The notes: generated from the sequence alone by a model not told the origin. 64,000 nucleotides of DNA from Polaromonas vacuolata (GCF_012584515.1 NZ_CP051461.1:3405501-3469500), one strand, 5' to 3'. Shown: positions 10,368 through 19,389, counted from the stretch's first letter. Numbers and translations are program-made.

Positions 10368-10655
10368 AATTCCCCTGTCATTTCTACCCTGTGAGATGGC
10401 TGTTAAAAGCCCTTAATTATTACCCATAGTGTTATCCGCTATATTGAATCCTTGCACACCAGTAATATTAAAAAATTACTTTTAGACATAACTGCTCTAT
10501 TTCAAACGCAAGGTTTTCGGAAGTTTTCAACATCTAGCGCAAAGCACCCGAATAAAAAAAATAATCAGGAGTCATTAACCGCGTCTGCTCGACTTCCCTA
10601 ATTACAGCAACATCCGCGCTGGGGTAGAGTTATTCGAATTAAAAGGTAAAGATAT

Positions 10656-11300
10656 ATGGCAAAAAAAGCGCCGCGCCGAACTGCCGAACGCATTTTGGAT
10701 GTCAGCCTTGAGTTGTTCAACCGCTTTGGCGAACCGAATGTTTCGACCACGCTGATTTCAGCCGAGTTAAGCATTAGCCCCGGCAATCTTTACTACCATT
10801 ACCAAGCTAAAGACGACTTGATTAACCGCTTGTTTGACCGCTACGAACAAAGCCTAAACTCACTTTTAAGCGCTAGTGATGAGGTGCGAAATATAGCGCA
10901 GGCTTGGCGCTTTATTCACGCCTTATTTGAGCTGATCTGGCAATACCGTTTTTTATACCGTGACCTGAATGACTTACTGAGCAAAAATCGCCGTATCGAG
11001 GTGCAGTTTCAAGCCATACTTATCAACAAGAACCACGCCATCATGACTATGTTCAAAAGTCTAAGCCAAGCCGGTGTGCTGATCATGAACGCCAGCGAAA
11101 CTGACAACACCGCCACCAGCATGGTTGTGCTGCTCAGTTACTGGCTTAACTTTGAATATGTGCGTGACCCACGTCAAGCGTTGGAGCCGCAAAACGCACA
11201 AGTAGCTTTGCGGCGCGGTGCTAACCAGGTGCTCAATTTACTGCATGCTTACCTTGAAAAAAATCATCGCGCAGATCTTCAAGTGCTGATCGCAGCCTAG
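10656..11300 (+). CDS. TetR/AcrR-family transcriptional regulator
   Basis: A 214-residue regulator. The N-terminal TetR domain reads TAERILDVSLELFNRFGEPNVST followed by the recognition helix region LSISPGNLYYHYQAKDDLI. The C-terminal domain is helical and resembles uncharacterised TetR proteins common in Burkholderiales. AAAAGGTAAA just upstream supports the ATG at 10656. It is divergent from the rml operon and could control it or the downstream TPR-like gene, but no operator was identified. Ligand unknown. Confidence 0.85.
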   Translation: MAKKAPRRTAERILDVSLELFNRFGEPNVSTTLISAELSISPGNLYYHYQAKDDLINRLFDRYEQSLNSLLSASDEVRNIAQAWRFIHALFELIWQYRFLYRDLNDLLSKNRRIEVQFQAILINKNHAIMTMFKSLSQAGVLIMNASETDNTATSMVVLLSYWLNFEYVRDPRQALEPQNAQVALRRGANQVLNLLHAYLEKNHRADLQVLIAA

Positions 11301-11542
11301 CTTGGCGCTGCCATCTAACCGTACTTAGAGACAACACAGACAGCAGAGTCAGCGTTGGCCAAGCCCACAACAAATACTTTCATAAAAGGCTAATCCAAGG
11401 TATTTTCGATCTATCGACATTGTCTTCGTGAGGAAAAAAATTACTTAACTCTCCACTCAATTGACCTATTGAGCATTTGAATTGAACAAAAAAACTTAGT
11501 GCTTGTCAGCGCGAATTCACATAACAACATTAAGACAAAAAA

Positions 11543-12316
11543 ATGACTACCTGGACAAGTTTTCCCTATATAGACGATTACGTTTTTGATGCCACTAGTT
11601 TGACGAAAAACTGGGCTCGCCTACACCAGTGCGACTGCGAACCACTGCCGCAAGACAAGGCCGTCATGCAAGCTTGGCTTTTATTTCACAACGGCCACTT
11701 TCAGCAAGCAACTCTTGCCGGTATTGCCGCTGGAGGTGACGGCATCACAGCCGCAAATAAAGCCAGCTGCGTTTACGCCAACTACCTTGAGACGCAAGAA
11801 AAAACTCGCTTTGAGCTGTTTATGCAAGCCGCTGCGCGCGCCGAGGCACAGCAGGCAGAACAACCCAGTAACGCCAACGCTTGGTTTTGGCAAGCCTATG
11901 CACTGGGACGCTATAGCCAAGGCATTAGCGTGACGAAAGCGCTGGCCCAAGGCTTGGGTAAAAAAGTCAAGGATGCACTCGAGCAAACCATTGCGCTGTC
12001 CCCACTTCACGCTGACGCTCACATCGCACTGGCCGCCTTTCATGCAGAAGTCATAGACAAAATCGGGCCGCTAATAGGCCGCATGACTTTCGGTGCTAAA
12101 AAAGATATCGGTCTGATGCTGTTCCAACGTGCGCTCACTCTCAATCCACATTCCGTCGTCGCGCTGATTGAATACGCCAACGGCCTGATCGCGCTAGAGG
12201 GCGATCAAAAAATGCAAGATGCGACTCGACTCTTTGAGAAAGCGGCCAGCAGTCATCCCATGGACGCAGCAGAACGGCTAGCCGTTGAGCTAGCCAGAGG
12301 GCAATTGCAGGAGTAG
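11543..12316 (+). CDS. TPR-like hypothetical protein
   Basis: A 257-residue protein without a signal peptide or membrane segment. Repeated helix pairs (for example ANAWFWQAYALGRYSQGIS, LSPLHADAHIALAAFHAEV and LNPHSVVALIEYANGLIAL) show tetratricopeptide spacing, the last two copies starting with the typical x-N/S-P turn. The N-terminal half is also helical but degenerate. It probably scaffolds a protein interaction. It follows the TetR gene after a 242-bp gap in which I see no gene. No specific function is recognised. Confidence 0.65.
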   Translation: MTTWTSFPYIDDYVFDATSLTKNWARLHQCDCEPLPQDKAVMQAWLLFHNGHFQQATLAGIAAGGDGITAANKASCVYANYLETQEKTRFELFMQAAARAEAQQAEQPSNANAWFWQAYALGRYSQGISVTKALAQGLGKKVKDALEQTIALSPLHADAHIALAAFHAEVIDKIGPLIGRMTFGAKKDIGLMLFQRALTLNPHSVVALIEYANGLIALEGDQKMQDATRLFEKAASSHPMDAAERLAVELARGQLQE

Positions 12317-12383
12317 GACAAGTCGTGGGTATTTAACCCAAGCAAGCGTTTTAGTCGGACCGGCCAAAATGCCAAACTTGGTG

Positions 12384-13865
12384 CTACCTCAGTCCGAATG
12401 CAAACACCGCACCTTTTCCATCGCGCGGCACTAACGCTATATCGCTGCCATGCAGCTGCAAAATGCGGCGCACTATCATTAAACCAAGCCCGCCGCTAGG
12501 ACGACCGCCCCATGAAGAAGAGAACACGGGCCGTGTAAATAGCACCTGTTGCAACTCCTTCGCAATACCCGGCCCGGTGTCGCTGATCTCAACGTCGACG
12601 CCGTTATGGCCCTGACCAAGGGTGACGACTATCTCCCCGCCGTCGGGGGTATGGCGGATAGCGTTATCGAGTAGGTTGGTCAGCACTCGTTCAATCAAAC
12701 CGAGGTCTGCCGTCACGACGGGTAAACCCGGCGCGATCTGCGCGACTAAGCGCTGCTGGCGCGCCTCTGTGGCAAGTTCAAACTTTTGAAAAACGTCTTG
12801 CAACAGGTCTGCCAACGCGAAGCGCTCCTTATCCGGTTTGACGTCACCGTATTCGAGTCGCGCCAACTCAAACAACTCCTGCGCTAGGCGCCCGACTTGG
12901 CGGCTCTGGCTGAGCGCAATCTCCAGATAGCGACGGCGCTCTTCAAGCTCCAAGGTTTCAACCTTCATCAGCAGCGTCTCCAAATAGCCGTGCAGAGAAG
13001 TCAGCGGCGTGCGTAAGTCGTGCGAGATATTGGCAAACAGCTCCCGCCTTTGCTGGTCTTGCGCAGTGAGTTCACGCCACTGCTCAGAGATGCGCTGCGT
13101 CATCTGGCGAAAGGCTTGGCTTAAGGTTCCGATCTCGCCACTGTCTTGCGCCGCAAGCCGCTCTAGTGCCGGTGCAGCCTGCTCAAGTGAGGCCATACCG
13201 TCGCGTTCGAACTGCTGCACCACACCGGTCAACTCGCGCAAAGGCCGCGTGATGAGGCGAAACGCTGCAAGCCCGGCCATCAACCCAAGCAGAACGACAA
13301 GCGCCATAGACCACAACATAGTGCGCAGCACATTGTTGGCCGTCGCAGTGGCCGCGATAGCATCACGATTCTCACCGGACAACACCACATAGACATAACC
13401 CGAATCGCGCCCGTTGGCGGTCATCCGCGCGGCGCTAAAGACTTTGCGGGTATTACTCACGCCGCGTGGATCATCGCCCAAAATAGGCAGCGCAGCGCCA
13501 GCGAGAAACTGCCGTATTGGCGCGAGATCGACGCTATCGTGTTTTAGATGGCCTATTGGCGAGGCCTGTCCAACAATGGCGCCCGCCCTATCCAGTAGAT
13601 AGACCTCAACACTGGGGTTAACAGCCATCAGTTGATCGAACAGCACCTTGACCGCATCCGGGTTCAGGCCATCACTTTTCATAAGCGCAGCATTACCGGC
13701 AATGTGCGATGCCAAGCCATTTGACAAGCGCTGCGTTACCTCCTGCTCATGTCGCTCGCTGGCCACCACTTGCACCCAGAAAGAAGCGCCACAAGAAATC
13801 AATAGCAGCAAGGCGAACACCGCCGAGAGTCGGTGCGACAAGCTCCAGTACAGCGGCGATTTCAT
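12384..13865 (-). CDS. Sensor histidine kinase paired with the methionine-repair operon
   Basis: A 493-residue membrane kinase: helix at about 12-33, periplasmic domain to ~180, second helix at about 183-203, HAMP to ~265, HisKA with His282 in LFANISHDLRTPLTSL, and a HATPase domain (DNAIRHT, DTGPGI, GGLGLMIVRRI). Its start overlaps the regulator's stop by 4 nt. The pair is divergent from the cytochrome b561/MsrP-like/Met-rich operon, which suggests it senses periplasmic oxidant or methionine damage and activates that operon. The pairing is seen; the stimulus is inferred. Confidence 0.85.
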   Translation of the reverse strand: MKSPLYWSLSHRLSAVFALLLLISCGASFWVQVVASERHEQEVTQRLSNGLASHIAGNAALMKSDGLNPDAVKVLFDQLMAVNPSVEVYLLDRAGAIVGQASPIGHLKHDSVDLAPIRQFLAGAALPILGDDPRGVSNTRKVFSAARMTANGRDSGYVYVVLSGENRDAIAATATANNVLRTMLWSMALVVLLGLMAGLAAFRLITRPLRELTGVVQQFERDGMASLEQAAPALERLAAQDSGEIGTLSQAFRQMTQRISEQWRELTAQDQQRRELFANISHDLRTPLTSLHGYLETLLMKVETLELEERRRYLEIALSQSRQVGRLAQELFELARLEYGDVKPDKERFALADLLQDVFQKFELATEARQQRLVAQIAPGLPVVTADLGLIERVLTNLLDNAIRHTPDGGEIVVTLGQGHNGVDVEISDTGPGIAKELQQVLFTRPVFSSSWGGRPSGGLGLMIVRRILQLHGSDIALVPRDGKGAVFAFGLR

Positions 13866-14587
13866 GCACTCACCTGATCGACATCAACAGCGCACCACTT
13901 ATAACCACGACCCCAGACAGTCAGGATTTGGCGCGGCGTAGCGGGATCGACCTCGACCTTAATACGCAGCCGGTTGATATGGGTGTTGACGGTGTGCTCA
14001 TAACCGTCGTGTTGATAGCCCCAGACTTGGTTGAGCAAATCTAGGCGTGAAAACACTTGTCCAGGGTGGCGTGCAAAAAAGTAAAGCAAATCGAATTCGC
14101 GCGGCGTTAACTCTATCGCCTGTCCATCGACGCGTGCTTCGCGCGTCAGCGGATCAACAGCGAGATTTCCCAGCTCTAACAAACCTGAATCCAAGCGCGC
14201 GTTATGCGCCAGCGCATCGGTACGGCGCAACAAAGCGCGCACGCGGGCGACTAACTCCAACATAGAAAAAGGTTTCGCCAAATAATCATCAGCGCCTAAC
14301 TCTAGGCCGAGAATTCTATGCACTTCACTGGATCTTGCACTGATGATGATGATGGGCGTGTAGCGCGTTAGAGCGCGGGCGCGGCGGCAAATTTCTAGGC
14401 CGTCAATGCCGGGCAACATCAGGTCAAGAATCAAAGCATCCCAGCTGCCTTTTTGCAATTCAAGTACGCCCGCATGACCGTCGGCCGCATGCGTTACTGC
14501 ATAGCCTTCGTCGTGCAAATGCATGCGCAGCAACTCGGCAATGTGGGCATCGTCCTCGACAATTAAAACGCGTTTGGTAGATTTCAT
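13862..14587 (-). CDS. OmpR-family response regulator
   Basis: A 241-residue regulator: receiver domain with EDD at 11-13, phospho-acceptor Asp55 in LILDLMLPGIDG and the Lys of AKPFSM, then a winged helix (LTPREFDLLYFFARHPGQVFSR ... LTVWGRGYKW). It is first in a two-gene operon with the kinase. The 97-bp gap to the divergent cytochrome gene contains direct and inverted repeats of the type bound by OmpR-family dimers, listed separately. Confidence 0.88.
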   Translation of the reverse strand: MKSTKRVLIVEDDAHIAELLRMHLHDEGYAVTHAADGHAGVLELQKGSWDALILDLMLPGIDGLEICRRARALTRYTPIIIISARSSEVHRILGLELGADDYLAKPFSMLELVARVRALLRRTDALAHNARLDSGLLELGNLAVDPLTREARVDGQAIELTPREFDLLYFFARHPGQVFSRLDLLNQVWGYQHDGYEHTVNTHINRLRIKVEVDPATPRQILTVWGRGYKWCAVDVDQVSA

Positions 14588-14623
14588 ATCACCGAATTGT
14601 GCAGCAATAGAGCCTTTAGAGTT

Positions 14624-14678
14624 ATCACGATTAATTGAACTATTCGTGATGAATTCGTCATGGTCTTAGGCTAATAAT
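14624..14678 (+). promoter_or_regulatory. Candidate response-regulator operator and promoter of the methionine-repair operon
   Basis: Inside the 97-bp divergent gap, ATTCGTGAT (14642) and ATTCGTCAT (14653) form direct repeats exactly 11 bp apart, the spacing used by OmpR-family regulators. ATCACGA (14624-14630) and TCGTGAT (14644-14650) also form an inverted repeat. A TAATAA -10-like hexamer follows at 14672-14677, only 7 nt before the ATG at 14685, so transcription could start at or next to the start codon. The sequences are seen; their function is inferred. Confidence 0.4.
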
Positions 14679-14684
14679 CAGACC

Positions 14685-15314
14685 ATGCACAGCCCAACCG
14701 TCACCCCAAAATCAAGGCCTATTCACCCGTTGTGGATACGCACCACCCATTGGCTCAACGCACTTGCCGTACTGATTCTAGTAACCAGCGGCTGGCGCAT
14801 CTATAACGCAGCACCTTTTTTCCCCTTTAATATTCCAGCGGTGCTTACGTTGGGCGGATGGCTTGGCGGTGCGCTGCAGTGGCACTTTGCAGCGATGTGG
14901 CTGTTGGCGGCCAATGGTTTGGCTTACCTCGCACTGAACATTGCAAGCGGTCGACTTTTCGTGAAATTTTTTCCCCTAACAATCACCGGCATCTGGCACG
15001 ACACACTTTCAGCGCTGCGCGGTAAGTTATCGCATGCTGATCCACGCCGTTATAACAACGTACAACGTCTAGTCTACTTATTCGTTATTGTGGATATTGT
15101 GCTGTTGGTGTTATCCGGTTTGGTCCTTTGGAAATCAGTGCAATTCGAAGTACTGCGAGAGCTTCTAGGTGGTTACGAGTTATCCCGCCGGATCCACTTT
15201 ATTTCGATGGCCGCACTGGTAGCTTTCGTAGCGCTTCATCTGCTTATGGTGGCGCTGGTGCCCCGTACGCTTCTCACCATGCTCAGCGGCCGCGCTGGAA
15301 AGACCACACCATGA
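14685..15314 (+). CDS. Cytochrome b561-type membrane subunit
   Basis: A 209-residue integral membrane protein with four predicted helices. HPLWIRTTHWLNAL near the N-terminus and the later RRIHFISMAALVAFVALHLLM supply His residues typical of di-haem cytochrome b561/Ni-hydrogenase b-subunit anchors. It overlaps the following molybdenum enzyme gene by 4 nt (ATGA), so the two are likely a complex in which this subunit passes quinol electrons to the periplasmic enzyme, as MsrQ/YedZ does for MsrP/YedY. It is a different fold family from MsrQ, hence no gene symbol. Confidence 0.82.
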   Translation: MHSPTVTPKSRPIHPLWIRTTHWLNALAVLILVTSGWRIYNAAPFFPFNIPAVLTLGGWLGGALQWHFAAMWLLAANGLAYLALNIASGRLFVKFFPLTITGIWHDTLSALRGKLSHADPRRYNNVQRLVYLFVIVDIVLLVLSGLVLWKSVQFEVLRELLGGYELSRRIHFISMAALVAFVALHLLMVALVPRTLLTMLSGRAGKTTP

Positions 15315-16102
15315 AACTTTTCAAACGTCCCCCACTCATCGGAGTCGATAGCGACGCAGCGCTCTCCGAAGCCCGTGCCTTAATGGCACGACACGTCACG
15401 CAACCTTCACGCCGCGCATTTATGCAGCGCTCTCTGACAATGGGTGGCTTGTCTATGCTCACCGGTTGCAGCATCAGTAGCAACGCGGATGTAGAGACGG
15501 CACTGAGTCGCATCTCGCGTTTTAACGACACGGTGCAAGGCTGGTTGTTCGATCCAAACAAAATGGCACCGACTTACCCAGAGTCCATGATCACCCGCCC
15601 TTTTCCTTTCAACGCCTACTACGGCGAAAGTGAAGTCCGCGAAGTTGACGAAGCCAGCTACAAACTAGAAGTCACAGGCATGGTAGCGGACAAGCGCAGC
15701 TGGACATTGCCCGAACTACGCGCCATGGCGCAACAAGATCAGGTCACGCGCCACATTTGCGTCGAAGGCTGGAGCGCTATAGGTAAATGGGGTGGTGTGC
15801 CTTTCTCTGAATTTTTGCGCCGTATAGGTGCAGATACGAGTGCGAAATACATAGGCTTTAAATGTGCTGACGATTACTACACCAGCATAGACATGCCGAC
15901 CGCCTTGCATGCGCAAACTTTGCTCGCGCTCACCTATGGCGGCCAGCCACTACCACCCAAGTACGGCTTTCCGATGAAGCTGCGTATGCCCACAAAGCTT
16001 GGCTACAAAAATCCTAAACACATCAAGGCGATTTTCGTCACAAACACCTACCCTGGCGGCTTCTGGGAAGACCAAGGTTACAACTGGTTCGGCGGTAGTT
16101 GA
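15311..16102 (+). CDS. Tat-exported molybdopterin oxidoreductase (MsrP/YedY-like lipoprotein)
   Basis: A 263-residue protein starting at the overlapping ATG. A twin-Arg signal (SRRAFMQ, residues 33-39) is followed by a lipobox ending LTGC (Cys53), so it should be exported folded and lipidated. The sulfite-oxidase-fold molybdopterin domain has RHICVEGWSAIGKW with the molybdenum ligand Cys150, the same context as in YedY/MsrP. Family members reduce methionine sulfoxide in periplasmic proteins. Position between a cytochrome b and a Met-rich protein strongly fits the YedY1-MrpX arrangement described for Azospira suillum. Substrate is inferred. Confidence 0.82.
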   Translation: MKLFKRPPLIGVDSDAALSEARALMARHVTQPSRRAFMQRSLTMGGLSMLTGCSISSNADVETALSRISRFNDTVQGWLFDPNKMAPTYPESMITRPFPFNAYYGESEVREVDEASYKLEVTGMVADKRSWTLPELRAMAQQDQVTRHICVEGWSAIGKWGGVPFSEFLRRIGADTSAKYIGFKCADDYYTSIDMPTALHAQTLLALTYGGQPLPPKYGFPMKLRMPTKLGYKNPKHIKAIFVTNTYPGGFWEDQGYNWFGGS

Positions 16103-16192
16103 GCCCTCTTTAGGGCTTAACGCAACTGGAACGTACGGCTGGGTTCATGTCGAACCGTGGCCTCTTTAAAACTGAAATCTAAGGAAATTGAA

Positions 16193-16549
16193 ATGAACAA
16201 GCTCTCTGCAACCCTGATCGCCGCCTGCCTCGCTATTGGTTCCGTCTCTGCTTTCGCTGCAGACGAAATGGCTAAAGATGCAATGGCTAAAGATGCGATG
16301 GGTAAAGACGCCATGCATAAAGACGGCATGAAAAAAGATGCCATGGGTAAGGACGCTATGCACAAAGACGGCATGAAGAAAGACGCCATGGGCAAGGACG
16401 CTATGCACAAAGATGGCATGAAGAAAGACGCTATGGGCAAAGATGCCATGGCCAAAGATGCAATGAGCAAAGATGCTATGTCTAAAGACGCAATGAGCAA
16501 AGACGCAATGTCTAAAGATGCAATGTCTAAAGACAACATGAAGAAGTAA
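16193..16549 (+). CDS. Methionine-rich MxKDx pentapeptide-repeat secreted protein (MrpX-like)
   Basis: A 118-residue protein from the ATG at 16193, preceded by AAGGAAAT. A signal peptide (NKLSATLIAACLAIGSVSAFA) is followed almost entirely by pentapeptides MAKDA, MGKDA, MHKDG, MKKDA and MSKDA, so roughly every fifth residue is Met. His occurs in three MHKDG copies. This matches the penta-MxKDx family; the Azospira protein MrpX of similar character is a sacrificial hypochlorite scavenger regenerated by YedY1. An alternative is metal (copper) binding by Met/His. The gene lies between the MsrP-like and CcdA-like genes on the same strand. Confidence 0.85.
   Translation: MNKLSATLIAACLAIGSVSAFAADEMAKDAMAKDAMGKDAMHKDGMKKDAMGKDAMHKDGMKKDAMGKDAMHKDGMKKDAMGKDAMAKDAMSKDAMSKDAMSKDAMSKDAMSKDNMKK
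16268..16546 (+). repeat. 15-bp tandem repeats encoding MxKDx
   Basis: The coding region consists of imperfect 15-bp units of the form ATGnnnAAAGAYGCn, with a higher-order 45-bp pattern (MGKDA-MHKDG-MKKDA, three rounds near 16298-16430) and a terminal block of MSKDA units. All units keep the frame, so copy number can change by recombination or slippage without a frameshift. The mirror-like composition creates long false open frames on the opposite strand. Confidence 0.85.
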
Positions 16550-16580
16550 ACCGCACCACGCGAATTGACGGAGATCCATC

Positions 16581-17873
16581 ATGGTTTTATTGCTCACACT
16601 ATCCTATATCGGCGGAGCGCTGACGATTCTGGCGCCCTGTATCCTGCCTATCGTTCCCTTCGTGTTTGCTAAGGTTGATCAACCCTTCGTCAAAAGCGGC
16701 CTGCCGTTGCTGGCGGGTATGGCGTTGACCTTTGCGGCAGTGGGTTCGCTCGGCGCCGTCGCGGGTGATTGGGCAATTGCAGCAAACGAGTTCGGCCGCA
16801 CAGCGGCTATCTTTATGCTGGCCGTGATGGGTGTTGCATTGATTACGCCGCGCTTAGCAGAGCGCTTGACGCGGCCGCTGGTGGCGCTGGGCTCGCGCCT
16901 ATCGAACGCCGCTACAACGCGTACGCAGCAAGAAAAAAGTCCTGCTGTGCCGTCTTTTTTACTCGGTATTGCGACGGGTTTGCTTTGGGCGCCGTGCGCC
17001 GGACCGATTCTCGGCCTGATACTGACCGGTGCCGCTCTTCAAGGGCCAAGCGTCAATACCTCCTTGCTACTACTGGCCTATGGCGCTGGCGCAGTCAGCT
17101 CACTGGCGCTGGCACTGCTAGCTGGCAATCGCGTGTTTGCTGCACTCAAGCGCTCGCCAGGCATTGGAGAATGGTTTCGTAAAGGCTTGGGCGTGACCGT
17201 ACTGGCTGGCGTGGCTGTCATCGCACTGGGGTGGGACACTGGCCTGCTGTCGCAGTCATCAGAAACCGGCATAGCCCTGGAAAAGCGTATTTTCGAACGA
17301 CTATCCCCATCAGTGATGGAGCAAACGCCGGTATCTACGATAAAACACAAACCTACAAATAGCCCTTTCATGCAGGTTGTGGCCCGTACTACACCAGCAC
17401 TTGTATTACCGGTTGAAGGACAGATCCCTTCAATAAATGGCGCTGTCGAATGGTTAAACTCCCCGCCACTGACCAACGAGCAACTGCACGGCAAAGTGGT
17501 GCTGATCAACTTCTGGACTTTTGGCTGCATTAACTGCCGCAACGCATTGCCCCATGTCCGCGAGTGGTATAGCAAATACAAAGATCAGGGATTAATAGTG
17601 ATCGGTGTGCATGCACCCGAATTTGCATTCGAAAAAAATATTAAGAATGTTAAGCGCGCCATTGGCGACCTCAACGTAGAGTTTCCAGTAGCAATCGACA
17701 ATAACTTCACGATCTGGCGTGCGTTTAAGAACAACTACTGGCCAGCAAATTACTTCATCGATGCCCAGGGTCGGGTTCGTTTTCACCACTTCGGTGAAGG
17801 CGAATACGAAAAATCAGAGCAAGTTATTCAGCAACTGCTAGAAGAAGCTAAAAAGAGCTCAAGCCCTTTGTAA
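16581..17873 (+). CDS. CcdA/DsbD-type thiol transporter fused to a TlpA-like thioredoxin domain
   Basis: A 430-residue protein. Residues ~1-225 form about six helices with paired Cys (APCILPIVPFVFAK and LWAPCAGPILG), the electron-relay membrane domain of CcdA/DsbD. After a linker, residues ~280-430 form a periplasmic thioredoxin fold with WTFGCINCRNALP, a CxxC active site. It should carry cytoplasmic reducing power to periplasmic thiols, as DipZ/ScsB proteins do. GGAG precedes the ATG. As the last gene of the operon it may support methionine-sulfoxide or disulfide repair during oxidative stress. A terminator follows. Confidence 0.82.
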   Translation: MVLLLTLSYIGGALTILAPCILPIVPFVFAKVDQPFVKSGLPLLAGMALTFAAVGSLGAVAGDWAIAANEFGRTAAIFMLAVMGVALITPRLAERLTRPLVALGSRLSNAATTRTQQEKSPAVPSFLLGIATGLLWAPCAGPILGLILTGAALQGPSVNTSLLLLAYGAGAVSSLALALLAGNRVFAALKRSPGIGEWFRKGLGVTVLAGVAVIALGWDTGLLSQSSETGIALEKRIFERLSPSVMEQTPVSTIKHKPTNSPFMQVVARTTPALVLPVEGQIPSINGAVEWLNSPPLTNEQLHGKVVLINFWTFGCINCRNALPHVREWYSKYKDQGLIVIGVHAPEFAFEKNIKNVKRAIGDLNVEFPVAIDNNFTIWRAFKNNYWPANYFIDAQGRVRFHHFGEGEYEKSEQVIQQLLEEAKKSSSPL

Positions 17874-17902
17874 GAGCACCAGTCAGACTAACTCTAGTCA
17901 CC

Positions 17903-17931
17903 AAGCCGGTCTGAATTTGACCGGCTTTTTT
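17903..17931 (+). terminator. Rho-independent terminator of the methionine-repair operon
   Basis: A 9-bp perfect stem AAGCCGGTC/GACCGGCTT with a 7-nt loop is followed at once by a T run (CTTTTTT), 30 nt after the stop of the CcdA-thioredoxin gene. It may also act on the convergent permease gene. Confidence 0.85.
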
Positions 17932-17949
17932 AACGCCTGAAATTTCGAT

Positions 17950-19389
17950 TCAATCTTTTGCAAGCTGGACTTTTTTGGTGCGTACGTAATAAATTACGCC
18001 CCCTAATGCAGCACCAATAATCCACGCATAGCCAGACAAGTCCTTGAGCATAGGCACCCATACGGTAGCGACTGAAAATACTGCGCCTATTGCGAAGGCA
18101 ATCACTGCGTTGTCGTGCCAACCGTTTTTGTAGTGGTACTGACCACCCTCCATGTTGTAGAGGTCATCTTGACTAAGAAGCTGTTTGCGCACAACATAGT
18201 AGTCAACCATCAAAATACCAAACAGCGGCGCTAGCGTTGCGCCCAGCGTATTGACAAAGCCAGCAATGCCGATTTGACTAATCACAGCTGTCCACAAGCC
18301 ACCAATGATTAAAGCAAAGCCTGATGTGATCAAGCCGGCTTTACGAAAACTAATTTTTGAGGGTGACAAGTTGGCAATGCCGTTGACCGCAGGAATAAAG
18401 TTAGCGACTAAATTAATGCCTACTGTGGCGGCAAAAAAGGTGATGGCTGCGATGATGCTTAACATCACGCTGTCGGCGCGCTCCACGATTTCGGTCGGAT
18501 TGATGATGGCCTCACCGTAGACAACGGCTGCGCCTGCGGTGGTCAGCAAAGCCAAAGCAGAAAACAAAATCATGTTCATGGGTAAACCCATGAGATTGCC
18601 TTTCACCATCGCTGGCTTGTCTTTTGCATAGCGAGAAAAATCGCTGAAGTTAATCATCACGGCAGCAAAGTAAGCCACCATGGTGCCAAAAATAGAAATG
18701 AATCCCGTCATCTCAGTACGCCAAGTGGCATTGGGCTTGGCGAAAATCGTTTGCGCAGCAGACAGCAATTTTCCATCTGACTTTGACCACAGCAGCAACA
18801 CCAAGCCAATCATCACGATGTAGACAAACGGGCCGGCTAAGTTTAAGAAACCTTCAACCCAATTCATGCCGCGCCAAAAGATAAAAATATGAAACACCCA
18901 AACGAATAAAAAGGCCACCCAATCGATGCTGCTTAAACCCAAAAACATGGCATCAGTTTCAGCAGATTGGATGCCAGTCACGCTCTTGATCAAGAGTGCC
19001 AAAGCAGTTGAGGCAAAGTAGACCTGCGCGCCATACCAAAAAACAGCAACCACCGCACGCAATATCGCTGGCAACTTGGCACCTGAAGTACCCATGCTAG
19101 CTCGGGCAAATACGGGGTAAGAAATACCATAACGCTCGCCCGCTGCACCGGACAAATTCACCATAAACATCACGAACAGACCAGCCGTAATTAAGGCGAA
19201 GAATGCCGTCCATCCACTGACACCAAATGAGATAAATAAAGACGCCACCAAACTGTAGCCAAACAAGGATTGAATGTCGTTGGCCCAGACATTAAAAATA
19301 GCAAACCAGCCCCAAGATTTTTCTTCTCGGGTTACCGGTCTCAGGGCGCTGTTGTCGCGGTTGACGACGTTATTGTTCTCGGGCTGCAT
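17950..19389 (-). CDS. NCS1-family nucleobase/allantoin:cation symporter
   Basis: A 479-residue inner-membrane transporter with about twelve helices. The start region NDIQSLFGYSLVASLFISFG and the SYPVFARASMGTSGAKLPA and FWYGAQVYFASTALA segments are characteristic of nucleobase:cation symporter-1 proteins (allantoin, uracil, hydantoin, purine uptake). It diverges from a GntR regulator and lies beside ureide-degrading enzymes, so allantoin or a related purine breakdown product is the likely substrate. Length is normal. Confidence 0.85.
   Translation of the reverse strand: MQPENNNVVNRDNSALRPVTREEKSWGWFAIFNVWANDIQSLFGYSLVASLFISFGVSGWTAFFALITAGLFVMFMVNLSGAAGERYGISYPVFARASMGTSGAKLPAILRAVVAVFWYGAQVYFASTALALLIKSVTGIQSAETDAMFLGLSSIDWVAFLFVWVFHIFIFWRGMNWVEGFLNLAGPFVYIVMIGLVLLLWSKSDGKLLSAAQTIFAKPNATWRTEMTGFISIFGTMVAYFAAVMINFSDFSRYAKDKPAMVKGNLMGLPMNMILFSALALLTTAGAAVVYGEAIINPTEIVERADSVMLSIIAAITFFAATVGINLVANFIPAVNGIANLSPSKISFRKAGLITSGFALIIGGLWTAVISQIGIAGFVNTLGATLAPLFGILMVDYYVVRKQLLSQDDLYNMEGGQYHYKNGWHDNAVIAFAIGAVFSVATVWVPMLKDLSGYAWIIGAALGGVIYYVRTKKVQLAKD

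Noticed and set aside
16117..16597. Long open frames opposite the MxKDx gene.
   Set aside because: They arise from the 15-bp repeats; products are artificial repeats without a ribosome site, while the sense frame has a signal peptide.
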